Counted from the stretch's first letter, positions 19,203 through 28,752 are shown. The stretch is DNA of 64,000 nt from JAZMZS01 sp045120955 (GCA_045120955.1 JBGVFH010000048.1:1-64000); one strand, 5' to 3'. The notes: generated by a model from the letters alone, not told the origin. A program made the numbers and translations.

Positions 19203-19245
19203 CACCACCGACTCATTTTTATATGAGGTCGGTGGTGTGTTTTTA
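19203..19245. terminator. Bidirectional terminator between tgt and the class V aminotransferase
   Basis: A stem of CACCACCGAC with GTCGGTGGTG, followed on the plus strand by TGTTTTTAT and on the minus strand by CTTTTG. It separates two convergent genes only 46 bases apart. Confidence 0.85.
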
Positions 19246-20391
19246 TTTGTTACGGAAAATCTTTGCAAGTGCTACGCTGAGCGCATCTATATCATTGTCT
19301 GTGTTGAATATTCCGATACTGAAGCGTACCGTACCGTCTTCGTACGTTCCGAGCTTTTTGTGTGCGAGCGGAGCGCAGTGCATACCTGCCCTTATAAGGA
19401 TGCCTTGTCTGTCAAGCGCTTCTGCAAGTTCCTCTACGCTTAATGCTTTGCTTGTAACAGAGAAAACACCGCCATCTCCCATATCTCCGTGGATCTCAAG
19501 CTGTGGGTATGACATGAGAACATATCTGAGCATATTCGAGATATTATTTTCATATTTTATGATGTTATCCATTCCCGCATTTGAAAGATATCGGAGCGCA
19601 CACGTCAGTCCTGCGGCAGCGGGGGTAGAGACTGTACCGGCTTCAAACATCTCGGGCAGGGATTTAGGCATGGTGGGTACTTTTGAATCATATCCGCTTC
19701 CGCCCTCAATAAGAGTGCGCAGAGGCTTTACTCCTTTTCCCACTATCATAAATCCGCCGCCCTGCGGTCCGTACAGCGCCTTGTGAAAGGGTCCGCACAG
19801 GATCGAAATGTTTGCACTTTCCATATCTATTGCCGCATGACCTGCGAGCTGTGATGCATCAAGTATAAACAAGATATTTCTGTCTTTGGCAAATTTGCCT
19901 ATCCGTTCGATCGGGAGGCGAAGATTACATATATTCGATGCACCCGTACAGATTATAGCCGATGTGTTGTACGTTGTCTTTTTTTCTATATCTGCCATGA
20001 TTTTATTTTCGTCCCCGTTGTAGGTACCGAAAATTCTGAATGATATATTTCCTTTCAGTGACTCGCTGATTACGGGTCTGTATACAGCATTATGCTCGAT
20101 ATCGCTGATAAGAACGGTTGAGCCTCTTTTTAAAAAGCATTTGACAGCGATGTTGAGTGCATAGGTGGCGTTGTATGTGAATACCACATTTTCTTCTGCC
20201 GGAGCGCAAAAGAAATCTTTCAGCGCCGTTCTTGCTTCGTACAGCGTTTCGCTTGCACGAATTGCCATTTTGTTTGACCCTCTGCCGGGATTGCCACAGT
20301 ATTCACGCATGCATCTGTACATTTCGTAATATACGCTCTCCGGCTTTGGAAAAGATGTTGCCGCATTGTCTAAATAAACGGTGTTCTTCAT
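19243..20391 (-). CDS. Cysteine desulfurase-like aminotransferase class V protein
   Basis: The 382-residue PLP enzyme is of the SufS/Csd group: YLDNAATSFPKPESVYYEM at the N-terminus, NATYALNIAVK, IEHNAVYRP, PLP lysine in CGPFHKALYGPQGGG near residue 205, TGTVSTPAA-like AGTVSTPAAAGL, and a reactive-Cys loop RAGMHCAPLAHKKLGT near 337. That Cys fits the persulfide-forming residue. It is immediately preceded by a DUF3343 gene, a pairing that suggests sulfur or selenium handling. No SufBCDU genes are near, so it need not serve Fe-S assembly. Confidence 0.85.
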   Translation of the reverse strand: MKNTVYLDNAATSFPKPESVYYEMYRCMREYCGNPGRGSNKMAIRASETLYEARTALKDFFCAPAEENVVFTYNATYALNIAVKCFLKRGSTVLISDIEHNAVYRPVISESLKGNISFRIFGTYNGDENKIMADIEKKTTYNTSAIICTGASNICNLRLPIERIGKFAKDRNILFILDASQLAGHAAIDMESANISILCGPFHKALYGPQGGGFMIVGKGVKPLRTLIEGGSGYDSKVPTMPKSLPEMFEAGTVSTPAAAGLTCALRYLSNAGMDNIIKYENNISNMLRYVLMSYPQLEIHGDMGDGGVFSVTSKALSVEELAEALDRQGILIRAGMHCAPLAHKKLGTYEDGTVRFSIGIFNTDNDIDALSVALAKIFRNK

Positions 20392-20396
20392 GGTTT

Positions 20397-20615
20397 TTAT
20401 GCGGTCGTTATATCGTAGCTGATACCGTATGAGCTGAGTATTTGCATAGCGACGTTGCGGTACATACAGTCGATTTCAACTCCGTACAAACAGCCGCGAC
20501 CTCTTTGTTCGCTTTTCGTTTTTACTACCTTGCTCGGAACAGCCGCCTGATTGAGAGCTTTTTGCGCTTTCATTGCATGGGTGACCGAGCCTATTGAAAA
20601 TACACATTTTATCAT
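20397..20615 (-). CDS. DUF3343 small protein (putative S/Se carrier-like)
   Basis: The 72-residue protein starts MIKCVFSIGSVTHAMKAQKAL, and its second half has RGRGCLYGVEIDC, the Gly-Cys motif typical of DUF3343 (Pfam Se_S_carrier-like). The ATG at 20615 has GGAG upstream; an in-frame upstream ATG at 20660 lacks a site and adds unrelated residues. It ends 5 bases before the cysteine-desulfurase-like gene, so the two are cotranscribed. A role as persulfide acceptor is inference from the neighbour and the conserved Cys. Confidence 0.75.
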   Translation of the reverse strand: MIKCVFSIGSVTHAMKAQKALNQAAVPSKVVKTKSEQRGRGCLYGVEIDCMYRNVAMQILSSYGISYDITTA

Positions 20616-20752
20616 TGCTGTTGTAACTCCGTTGTCCGACAGAAATGAAAAATCGCACACTAATGCCTGTGCATTAACAGGATATGCAAAAAAAGACGAA
20701 TGGTTAAGCGGTATGCGAGGCGGTTATTACAAATATAATTGTGTAAAAATTA

Positions 20753-20781
20753 TTGAAAAAAGGAAAAATATATTGTATAAT
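20753..20781 (+). promoter_or_regulatory. Sigma-A promoter for the MBL hydrolase-gltX unit
   Basis: TTGAAA (20753-20758), 17-base spacer, TATAAT (20776-20781). Upstream at 20661-20676 is a small palindrome, TAATGC-CTGT-GCATTA, of unknown meaning. Confidence 0.7.
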
Positions 20782-20820
20782 ATACTTTATAAAATTAAAT
20801 ATAAAATTGAAGGAAATAAA

Positions 20821-21453
20821 ATGACCGATATTTACTCGTATATTTCTGAGGATATGCTATCAAACACATATCTTATTGTGGACAGTGACAGCAAAGAGGC
20901 GGCTGTAGTCGACCCGTCGCACAAGCCGTCTGTTTTCGGCGTCGAGTTCTCAGGTCTTAAAATAAAATACATCTTGCTCACCCACGGGCATTTTGACCAC
21001 ATATACAAGGCAGAGCAGTACCGCCGTGACTACGGTGCCGAAGTATGCATACACAAGGCAGATGCAGAGCTTCTTGCCGATGCAGCCAAGAATTGCTCTT
21101 CGCTCTTTATGCCGCAACCGATACTCGTGTCAAAAGCTGAGATCGAGCTTGACGACGGAGCGTCCGTTTACCTTGGCGGTACAGAGATAAGGGTCATGCA
21201 CACTCCGGGACATACTCTCGGAAGCGTTTGTTTTTTGTGCGGGGATGAAATGTTTTGCGGCGACACTCTTTTTAGGGGGTCGAGAGGCAGAACGGATTTC
21301 TATGGCGGAAGTGAGCTTGAAATGGCTCATAGCCTTCAAAAACTGAAAGAAATAAAGAAAAACTATACGATCTATGCCGGTCACGGAGCGGCAAGCACGC
21401 TTGACCGTGAAAAAAAGTACAATAACTACATGTTATACACGAGAATTGATTGA
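20821..21453 (+). CDS. MBL-fold metallo-hydrolase (glyoxalase II-like)
   Basis: The 210-residue beta-lactamase-fold hydrolase has the metal-binding THGHFDH motif near residue 60, HTPGHTLGSVCFLCGDEMFCGDTLF around 122-146, and a final His in YAGHGAAS near 190. Its compact size and motif spacing match the YqgX/YcbL-like group of hydroxyacylglutathione-hydrolase relatives. The true substrate is unknown. The ATG has AAGGAAA upstream. gltX starts 10 bases after its stop, so the two form an operon. Confidence 0.88.
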   Translation: MTDIYSYISEDMLSNTYLIVDSDSKEAAVVDPSHKPSVFGVEFSGLKIKYILLTHGHFDHIYKAEQYRRDYGAEVCIHKADAELLADAAKNCSSLFMPQPILVSKAEIELDDGASVYLGGTEIRVMHTPGHTLGSVCFLCGDEMFCGDTLFRGSRGRTDFYGGSELEMAHSLQKLKEIKKNYTIYAGHGAASTLDREKKYNNYMLYTRID

Positions 21454-21463
21454 GGAGAGAGAA

Positions 21464-23185
21464 ATGGACAGCGAGAACACTTTGATAAACAAAATAGATT
21501 GTGAGAGATTGGCACAGTTGCTTTTCCCCAACGTGACAAAAGCTCCCGAGGATATAGAAGCGCAGTACCCGAGAAGAGAACTGCCCGAGGGAGCAAAGGT
21601 AACGAGATTTGCTCCCAGCCCAACAGGCTTTGTTCATTTCGGAGGGATGTTCCCCGTGACTGTCGGGGAGCGCCTCGCTCACCGAAGCGGCGGTGTGTTT
21701 TATCTCAGAATTGAGGACACAGACGCAAAACGAGAGGTACCGGGTGCGGCAAAGGCTCTTATTACGACTCTTGCTCATTACGGCATAAATTTTGACGAGG
21801 GCGCAATACTCAATGATGAAGGTGAGATTGCAGACTGCGGCTCATACGGACCGTACAAGCAGTCGGAGAGAGCGTCGATATATCATGTATATGCAAAAGA
21901 TCTTGTCAGAAAAGGACTGGCATATCCCGTTTTCAGCACCGAGCAGGAGCTTGAGGCACTTGCAAACACAGATAAAAAAACAGAGATAAAAAACAAGGAT
22001 TGGCATTCTATCGATGCAGAAAAAGCCCTTGCACAAGCCCGCAAGATGCGTGAATTCACCATCGAAGACGTAGAAGGATCGCTTGAGCGCGGAGAGCCGT
22101 TCGTGCTGAGGATTCTTGCGGACGGAAATGCTGAGCGCAAGGGAGCTTTTACTGATCTTATAAAGGGCAAGCTTGAGCTTCCCGAGAACGATGAGGACTT
22201 TGTCCTGCTCAAGAGTGACGGAATACCGACATACCACTTTGCTCATGCTGTTGACGATCATCTTATGGGTACTACCCACGTCATCAGAGGAGAGGAGTGG
22301 CTTCCGAGCTTACCGAAGCATATAATGCTGTTCAGATATCTCGGCTTTAAAACGCCAAAGTATCTTCACATAGCACAGCTCATGCATCTTGATGAAAACG
22401 GCTCGAAAAAGAAGCTTTCAAAGCGCGATATGGGCGCTAATATGGAGGACTACAACAGAATAGGCTATGCTCCCGAGGCAGTTATGGAATATGTAATGAC
22501 CCTGCTCAACTCAAACTATGAGGAGTGGCATACGGCAAATCCTGACAAGAATTTTACCGATTTTGATTTTTCTATAAAGAAGATGAGCACATCTGGCTGT
22601 CTATTCGATTTTGAAAAGCTAAACGACGTATCAAAAAACGTTGTCAGCCGCATGAGCTCTGAAGAAGTGTACACACTCGCTGCAGCATGGGCAGAGAAGT
22701 TCTCCCCTGAGTTTTATGCTGAGTTTACAAAAGCTCCCGAATTCTCGAAAGCCGCACTTTCTATAGGAAGAACAGGAAAGAAGCCTCGCAAGGATTTTGC
22801 TGTTTGGAGCGAGCTTGAGGGATATCTCGGATTTTTCTATGACAAGTATTTTGAGATAAAAGAGGCCTATCCCGAGAAGTTTGATAAAGAGATCGTAAAG
22901 AAGGTGCTTATGCTCTTTATCGAGACTTATGACGAGGCGGATGAGCAATCCGTTTGGTTTGACAAGATAAAGGCTGTGGCAGACTCTATCGGCTTTGCCT
23001 CGGATATGAAGGCATACAAGCAAAACCCCGATGCATTCCCCGGAAATGTAGGGGATGTCAGTATGTTTATACGTATTGCAGTAACAGGAAAGACCGTGTC
23101 ACCCGATATGTATGAGGTAATGCGGGTGCTGGGTACGGATAAGGTAAAAGAAAGAATAAACAGAGAAATAGACAGATTAAAATAA
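21464..23185 (+). CDS. gltX: Glutamyl-tRNA synthetase
   Basis: Class I synthetase charging tRNA-Glu. It has 573 residues, longer than the usual 470-500. The HIGH-equivalent motif FAPSPTGFVHFGG is near residue 45-58 and the KMSKS-equivalent KKKLSKRD near 317. TYHFAHAVDDHLMGTTHVIRGEEWLPSLPKH confirms the bacterial catalytic core. The ATG at 21464 follows GAGGAGAG; the in-frame ATG at 21374 would lie inside the preceding gene. glnS follows 35 bases later, so this cell has both synthetases. Confidence 0.95.
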   Translation: MDSENTLINKIDCERLAQLLFPNVTKAPEDIEAQYPRRELPEGAKVTRFAPSPTGFVHFGGMFPVTVGERLAHRSGGVFYLRIEDTDAKREVPGAAKALITTLAHYGINFDEGAILNDEGEIADCGSYGPYKQSERASIYHVYAKDLVRKGLAYPVFSTEQELEALANTDKKTEIKNKDWHSIDAEKALAQARKMREFTIEDVEGSLERGEPFVLRILADGNAERKGAFTDLIKGKLELPENDEDFVLLKSDGIPTYHFAHAVDDHLMGTTHVIRGEEWLPSLPKHIMLFRYLGFKTPKYLHIAQLMHLDENGSKKKLSKRDMGANMEDYNRIGYAPEAVMEYVMTLLNSNYEEWHTANPDKNFTDFDFSIKKMSTSGCLFDFEKLNDVSKNVVSRMSSEEVYTLAAAWAEKFSPEFYAEFTKAPEFSKAALSIGRTGKKPRKDFAVWSELEGYLGFFYDKYFEIKEAYPEKFDKEIVKKVLMLFIETYDEADEQSVWFDKIKAVADSIGFASDMKAYKQNPDAFPGNVGDVSMFIRIAVTGKTVSPDMYEVMRVLGTDKVKERINREIDRLK

Positions 23186-23220
23186 AAATCAGATCAGAGG
23201 ATCATTAAGGACGGTATATT

Positions 23221-24873
23221 ATGTCGGAAGAATCAAAGAATTTTCTTGAAGAAATCATAGATGAGGATTTGGCTGCGGGCACATACACTCATGTTCACAC
23301 CCGTTTTCCGCCCGAGCCGAACGGATATCTCCATATAGGAAGTGCAAAGGCTATATATATAAACAGCAGTATTGCAAAAAAATACGGCGGAAAGTTTAAT
23401 CTTCGCTATGATGATACAAACCCTGCCAAAGAGGACAACGAGTATGTCGAGTCGATCTACAAGGATCTGACTTGGCTCGGGGCTATACCCGACGGCGGTG
23501 TTTTCTATGGCTCGGACTATTTTGACAAGTGCTATGAGTATGCACTTAAGCTTATCAAAGACGGCAAGGCATATGTGTGCGATCTTACGGCTGAACAGAT
23601 GCGTGAATACAGAGGAACGCTCAGCACTCCCGGAAAGAACAGCCCCTACCGTGACAGAAGCGTAGAAGAAAACCTTGAGCTGTTTGAAAGAATGAAAAAC
23701 GGAGAATTTCCCGACGGCTCAAAGACACTTCGTGCAAAGATAGATATGGCATCTCCCAATATGAACATGAGAGACCCTGCGATTTACAGAATTGTTCATA
23801 CCTCTCATCACAGACAGGGAGACAAGTGGTGCATTTATCCTCTTTATGATTATGCTCATCCTATTCAGGATGCTCTTGAGGGAATTACTCACTCTATGTG
23901 CTCGCTTGAATTTGAAAACCACAGACCCCTTTACGAGTGGGTGGTAGACAATATAGGCTTTGATCCAAAGCCGAAGCAAAGAGAGTTTGCAAGGCTCAAT
24001 GTGACCAATACCGTAATGAGCAAGAGATATTTACGCAAGCTTGTGGAGACAAAGCTTGTCGATGGCTGGGATGATCCCCGTATGCCTACGATATGCGGAC
24101 TTCGCAGAAGGGGCTATACACCCGATGCGATATTCGATTTTATCCGCCGTGCAGGAATAGCAAAGGCTAACAGCCTTGTGGATTCCGACCTTCTCGAGCA
24201 TTGCATCAGAGAGGAGCTGAATTTAAAGGCGAAGAGAAAGATCGCCATTGAGCATCCGATAAAAATAACGGTTACAAACTATCCTGAGGATAAGGTAGAA
24301 TACTTTGACCTTCCCAACAACCCAAATGACCCCGAGGCAGGCACAAGAAAGCTGCCGTTTACAAGAAATATATTCATTGATGCGTCCGATTTTGCCGAGG
24401 TTCCTCCTCCGAAGTATTTCAGACTCAAGCCCGACGGAGAGGTCAGACTCATGGGTGCATATATTATCCGTTGCAATGAGATAGCAAAGGATGCTGACGG
24501 CAATATTACGGATATTCTCTGCACCTGCGATCTTGAAACAGGCAATGGAATACCGGCAGATGGCAGAAAAGTAAAGGGAACTATCCATTGGCTCTCACAA
24601 AATTTTGCAAAGGATGTTGATATCATCCATTATGAAAAGCTCTTTACAATAGAGAATGTTTCCGACATTCCCGAGGACAAGACATATGATGATTATCTTA
24701 ACACCGATTCTGCAAAGAAATATACAGGTTGCAAGGTAGAGCCGTCTGTGCTTGAAGAGCCTGACGGTACACGTTTTCAGTTCGTTCGTCTCGGATATTA
24801 CATCAAAGACAGCAAATACGAAAACACCTACAACCGCATAGTAGGACTGAAGGACAGCTTCCCTAAAAAATAA
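23221..24873 (+). CDS. glnS: Glutaminyl-tRNA synthetase
   Basis: Charges tRNA-Gln directly. The 550-residue protein has FPPEPNGYLHIGSAKAI (HIGH) near residue 33, the GlnRS-specific tract RYDDTNPAKEDNEYVESI, CSLEFENHRPLYEW, NTVMSKRYLRKLV (KMSKS) near 266, and the C-terminal anticodon-binding barrels from about 340. GlnRS is not universal in Firmicutes, many of which use GatCAB transamidation. Adjacent placement with gltX suggests a coordinated pair. Start follows AAGGACGGT. Confidence 0.96.
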   Translation: MSEESKNFLEEIIDEDLAAGTYTHVHTRFPPEPNGYLHIGSAKAIYINSSIAKKYGGKFNLRYDDTNPAKEDNEYVESIYKDLTWLGAIPDGGVFYGSDYFDKCYEYALKLIKDGKAYVCDLTAEQMREYRGTLSTPGKNSPYRDRSVEENLELFERMKNGEFPDGSKTLRAKIDMASPNMNMRDPAIYRIVHTSHHRQGDKWCIYPLYDYAHPIQDALEGITHSMCSLEFENHRPLYEWVVDNIGFDPKPKQREFARLNVTNTVMSKRYLRKLVETKLVDGWDDPRMPTICGLRRRGYTPDAIFDFIRRAGIAKANSLVDSDLLEHCIREELNLKAKRKIAIEHPIKITVTNYPEDKVEYFDLPNNPNDPEAGTRKLPFTRNIFIDASDFAEVPPPKYFRLKPDGEVRLMGAYIIRCNEIAKDADGNITDILCTCDLETGNGIPADGRKVKGTIHWLSQNFAKDVDIIHYEKLFTIENVSDIPEDKTYDDYLNTDSAKKYTGCKVEPSVLEEPDGTRFQFVRLGYYIKDSKYENTYNRIVGLKDSFPKK

Positions 24874-24897
24874 TACAATTCGAAGAAGGAGAATAAC

Positions 24898-26175
24898 ATG
24901 GGCTATAAATTTGATACAAACGCTCTGCACGCAGGATATACTCCCGCAAACGGTGAGCCGAGAGTTCTTCCGATAGTACAGAGCACAACATTTAAATATA
25001 CATCAAGCGACGAAATGGGAAAGCTTTTTGATCTTGAGGCGAGCGGATATTTTTATACCAGACTGCAAAACCCTACTACAGACTCGGTAGCCGCAAAGAT
25101 CTGTGCGCTTGAGGGCGGTGCTGCTGCAATGCTGACTTCTTCGGGTCAGGCGGCTACATTCTTTGCTCTTTTCAACATTTGCAGTGCAGGGGACCACATA
25201 GTTGCATCCTCCGCAATATACGGAGGAAGCTACAACCTTCTTTCGGTTACGATGAAGAGAATGGGTATTGATGTAACATTCGTTCATCCTGACATAAGCG
25301 CAGAAGAACTTGATGGGGCTTTCAGAGAAAATACAAAGGCGGTGTTTGCTGAGTCTCTTGCAAATCCTGCACTTATCGTCCTCGATTTTGAAAAGTTCGC
25401 AAAAGCTGCTCATTCACACGGTGTTCCGCTTATTGTTGATAATACCTTCCCGACACCTGCAAACTGCAATCCATTTAAATACGGTGTCGATATCGTCACA
25501 CATTCAACGACAAAGTACATGGACGGTCACGCATCGCAGGTAGGCGGAGCTATCGTCGACAGCGGCAACTTTGACTGGAACAAATATTCGGACAAGTATC
25601 CCGGGTTTACGACGCCCGATGACTCCTATCACGGAGTTACTTATACAGAGAGATTTGGCAAGGGCGCATATATTACAAAGGCTGTCGTACAGCTTATGCG
25701 TGACCTCGGCTCAACCCCTGCTCCCATGAATGCGTTTTTGCTAAATACGGGGCTTGAAACACTTTCGCTCCGCATGAAGAAGCATTGCGCAAATGCGCTC
25801 GCTGTAGCAAAATATCTTGAGGCTCACGAAAAAATATCGTGGGTAAACTACCCTGCGCTTGAGTCAAGCAAATACAAGACGCTTGCAGATAAGTATATGC
25901 CAAACGGAACGAGCGGAGTGCTCACATTCGGCATCAAGGGCGGCAGAGCGACAGCTACAAAGTTTATGGACGGCATGAAAATGGTCAACATAGCAACACA
26001 CGTTGCAGACTCACACTCATGCCTTCTTCATCCTGCAAGTACAACGCACAGACAGCTTACAGAGCAGCAGCTTGAGGAGTGCGAAATATCCGCCGATCTT
26101 ATCAGATTTTCCTGCGGTATCGAGGATGTAGAAGATATAATTTCCGATATTGAGCAATCTCTGAACAATATTTAA
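24898..26175 (+). CDS. metY: O-acetylhomoserine sulfhydrylase (Cys/Met metabolism PLP enzyme)
   Basis: The 425-residue PLP enzyme makes homocysteine from O-acetylhomoserine and sulfide. Features: LHAGYTPANGEPRVLPIVQSTTF, YFYTRLQNPTTDSVAAKICALEGG, TSSGQAATFFALFNI, the PLP lysine in THSTTKYMDGHASQVGG near residue 208, and the long C-terminal GIEDVEDIISDIEQSL. Length and the insertion after the PLP lysine favour MetY over cystathionine gamma-synthase. GAAGGAGA precedes the start. No SAM riboswitch fits in the short upstream gap. Confidence 0.93.
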   Translation: MGYKFDTNALHAGYTPANGEPRVLPIVQSTTFKYTSSDEMGKLFDLEASGYFYTRLQNPTTDSVAAKICALEGGAAAMLTSSGQAATFFALFNICSAGDHIVASSAIYGGSYNLLSVTMKRMGIDVTFVHPDISAEELDGAFRENTKAVFAESLANPALIVLDFEKFAKAAHSHGVPLIVDNTFPTPANCNPFKYGVDIVTHSTTKYMDGHASQVGGAIVDSGNFDWNKYSDKYPGFTTPDDSYHGVTYTERFGKGAYITKAVVQLMRDLGSTPAPMNAFLLNTGLETLSLRMKKHCANALAVAKYLEAHEKISWVNYPALESSKYKTLADKYMPNGTSGVLTFGIKGGRATATKFMDGMKMVNIATHVADSHSCLLHPASTTHRQLTEQQLEECEISADLIRFSCGIEDVEDIISDIEQSLNNI

Positions 26176-26192
26176 GTGACGGTGCGACGGAT

Positions 26193-26720
26193 ATGAACGG
26201 TATTCTCGATCTGATAAAAACAAGACAGTCCTGCCGAAGCTACAGCGGCAGGGATGTCGAGCGTGAAAAACTTCAAAAAATTCTTGAGGCGGGCAGGCTT
26301 TCTCCTTCGGCGAGAAACTCTCAGCCGTGGTACCTGACGCTTGCTGTATCGGCTGAGAAGGTTGCTGCTGTAGGCGAGTGTACAAGGGCAGGGGGAAAGA
26401 ACGCTTTTACAGATAAATGCTCGGCATTTATCGTTGTCAGCGAACAAGAGTGCGAGGCTGCTTTCGGCGGAAAGCCTCACAGATATTATGCCGAAATGGA
26501 TATTGGTATGTGCGTAATGAATATCTGCCTTCAGGCACAGTCCTTGGGAGTGTCAAGCTGTATTATCGGTGCATTTGATGAAGAAATGCTAAAGAAGGTT
26601 GCGGGCATTGACGATGACAAGAATATCAAGCTCGTGATAGCACTCGGGTACGCTTCAGACGGCTATCCCGTGAGAGAAAAAACACGCAAAAGCTTTGAGG
26701 AAGCGGTAAAAATAATATAA
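26193..26720 (+). CDS. Nitroreductase family FMN oxidoreductase
   Basis: The 175-residue protein has the nitroreductase fold: LIKTRQSCRSYSGRDV, ILEAGRLSPSARNSQPWYL (FMN-phosphate binding), DIGMCVMNICLQAQSLGVSSC and ALGYASDGYPVREKTRKSFEEAV. It likely reduces quinone-like or nitro compounds using NAD(P)H, but the substrate cannot be inferred. It begins 17 bases after metY and ends 15 bases before the radical SAM gene. The Shine-Dalgarno is weak. Confidence 0.85.
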   Translation: MNGILDLIKTRQSCRSYSGRDVEREKLQKILEAGRLSPSARNSQPWYLTLAVSAEKVAAVGECTRAGGKNAFTDKCSAFIVVSEQECEAAFGGKPHRYYAEMDIGMCVMNICLQAQSLGVSSCIIGAFDEEMLKKVAGIDDDKNIKLVIALGYASDGYPVREKTRKSFEEAVKII

Positions 26721-26735
26721 AAAAACGGGTAGTAT

Positions 26736-27632
26736 ATGTCAGCTTTAGATTATAAGTGCTGTACGCTTTGCCCAAGAGAATGTAAAGCCGACAGAACACA
26801 AGCTGTCGGCTTTTGCGGTATGGGAGACAAAGTGTATGCCGCAAAGGCAATGGTACACACGGGCGAGGAGCCATGTATCAGCGGTACTGCGGGCAGCGGT
26901 GCGATATTTTTTTCGGGCTGTGTTCTCAGGTGCCGGTTTTGTCAAAACCACGTCATCAGTCATGACAGAGTCGGGAAAGAGATAAGTGAGGAGAGACTGT
27001 GCGATATCATTCTTGAGCTTCAGTCGCAAAACGTGCACAACATCAATATGGTCAGTGCCACGCAGTTTTATCCTTCTGTCCTCTCGTCCCTCGACAGATT
27101 AAAAGACAAGCTCAAAATTCCCATCGTGTGGAATACCGGAGGATATGAAAAGACGGATGCCGTCGTGCATCTGTCCGAGCACTGCGATGTGTTTTTGCAG
27201 GATATAAAATTTTATTCGAATGAGTCATCGTTAAAATATGCCTCATGCAAGGACTATTTTGAACACGCTATGAAAGCTACCGAGAAAATGGTTGAAATAA
27301 AAGGGAAGTGCGAGACCGACTCCGACGGAATAATAAAAAAAGGTGTCATCGTAAGGCACCTTGTACTGCCCTCAAACCGCACGGATTCTATCAATCTGCT
27401 GAAGGAACTGAAAAAACGGGTAGGCAGCGAAAATATAATACTGTCTCTTATGAGTCAGTATACACCGCCGAGCTTTGATACAGGGTGCAAGGAGCTTGGC
27501 AGAAGAATTACAAGCTTTGAGTATCAAAGTGTGTGCGAGTGCGCGCTTGAACTTGGATTTGAAGGCTATTTTCAGCAAAGAGAGAGTGCACAGAGTATGT
27601 ACACGCCGATTTTTGATCTGTCGGGAATATGA
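26736..27632 (+). CDS. Radical SAM protein, PflA/PflX-like
   Basis: The 298-residue protein has an N-terminal Cys-rich segment (CCTLCPRECKADR, VGFCGMG) and the radical SAM motif FFSGCVLRCRFCQNHVISH (Cys near 62, 66, 69). It matches the uncharacterised PflX group related to pyruvate-formate lyase activases. The partner enzyme is not in the window, so the substrate is unknown. The Shine-Dalgarno is poor. The stop overlaps a possible ATG of the next gene. Confidence 0.82.
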   Translation: MSALDYKCCTLCPRECKADRTQAVGFCGMGDKVYAAKAMVHTGEEPCISGTAGSGAIFFSGCVLRCRFCQNHVISHDRVGKEISEERLCDIILELQSQNVHNINMVSATQFYPSVLSSLDRLKDKLKIPIVWNTGGYEKTDAVVHLSEHCDVFLQDIKFYSNESSLKYASCKDYFEHAMKATEKMVEIKGKCETDSDGIIKKGVIVRHLVLPSNRTDSINLLKELKKRVGSENIILSLMSQYTPPSFDTGCKELGRRITSFEYQSVCECALELGFEGYFQQRESAQSMYTPIFDLSGI

Positions 27633-27652
27633 GACGGAAGGGAGAGAGAATT

Positions 27653-28735
27653 TTGATAAGGATATTGCATTTTTGCTCTGACAGCAATATCGGCGGTGCG
27701 GGCGTATGCCTGCTTCGTTTACTGTCGGCATCTGACAAGGATAAATTTGAGAACTATGCAGTAATACCGCAGAATTCTTTACTCAAGGACAGGTTTTTAG
27801 CTTCGGGTGTCAATGTTATTCTATACTATTCGTCCCCTGATAGGTCGTTTTCCGTATCTCAAATAAAAGAATTTATAAAGCTTATACAGAAATTAAACCC
27901 GCATATAGTGCATACGCACGGTTCCTTTTCAGCGAGAATTGCGGCAAAACTCGCAAACGTAAGATCACGTATCTACACAAGACACACATATTGCGAAAAA
28001 AAATATTCATACCCTTTCAGGTTTCTTAACCGAGCCGTGACAACGAAGGCTGTTGCCGTAAATGCGGCTCTCGTCCCACAGCTAAAGGACAGCGGTATAA
28101 AAGAGGACAATATTCTCGTGATAGAAAACGCTTGCGAGCGTATTTCGGTTGACGGCCCATGCAAAAATAACGAAAATGAAGATTCTTGGAGCTTGCTTTT
28201 TCTTGGACGTATAGTGAAAGGCAAGGGGCTTGACACAGCAATAAAAGCAATAAAAAAGCTCAACTGCAGTAAATATTCCGTTACTTTGACCGTTGCGGGT
28301 GAAGGTGATTATAAGGATGAGATGGTTTCTTTAGCAAAGAGGATAGGCGTTAGTGACTATGTTCGTTTCTTGCCGTTTCAAAATGACATAACGCAATGCA
28401 TATATGACTGTGACATTGCGATAAATTGTTCATACAGAGATGAAGCCACGAGTAATTTTGTAATCGAAGCAATGAGCGCATCAAAGCCTGTGCTTCTTTC
28501 AAATGTCGGAGGAAATCTGCATATTATAGACGATGGAGTGGAGGGTATGTTTTTTCTACCGGGAAACGTTGACAGCTTTTGTGTTGCTTTGAAAAGAATG
28601 ATATCGGACAGGAAGGTTTATCTGCATTTGTCTGAAAACGCCGAAAAAAAATATTTGGCACGCTTTACACTTGAGCGCATGATAACTTCTTATCAAAAGC
28701 TGTGGACAGAGGAATACGACAGGTATTACAAATAA
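27653..28735 (+). CDS. Glycosyltransferase family 4 protein
   Basis: The 360-residue GT-B enzyme has N-terminal ILHFCSDSNIGGAGVCLLRLL, IVHTHGSFSARIAAKLA, LLFLGRIVKGKGLDTAIKAI near residue 185, and the nucleotide-sugar EX7E-type segment DEATSNFVIEAMSASKPVLLSNVGG. Closest in pattern to capsule or cell-wall GT4 enzymes. Two starts are possible: TTG at 27653 with GGGAGAGAG at the right distance (chosen), or ATG at 27629 overlapping the previous stop without a site. It stands alone with no sugar cluster around it. Confidence 0.85.
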   Translation: MIRILHFCSDSNIGGAGVCLLRLLSASDKDKFENYAVIPQNSLLKDRFLASGVNVILYYSSPDRSFSVSQIKEFIKLIQKLNPHIVHTHGSFSARIAAKLANVRSRIYTRHTYCEKKYSYPFRFLNRAVTTKAVAVNAALVPQLKDSGIKEDNILVIENACERISVDGPCKNNENEDSWSLLFLGRIVKGKGLDTAIKAIKKLNCSKYSVTLTVAGEGDYKDEMVSLAKRIGVSDYVRFLPFQNDITQCIYDCDIAINCSYRDEATSNFVIEAMSASKPVLLSNVGGNLHIIDDGVEGMFFLPGNVDSFCVALKRMISDRKVYLHLSENAEKKYLARFTLERMITSYQKLWTEEYDRYYK

Positions 28736-28752
28736 AACCGTAAAGAGATGTA

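Noticed and set aside
24874..24897. Possible SAM riboswitch or T-box before metY
   Set aside because: Only 24 bases separate glnS and metY, too short for either element.
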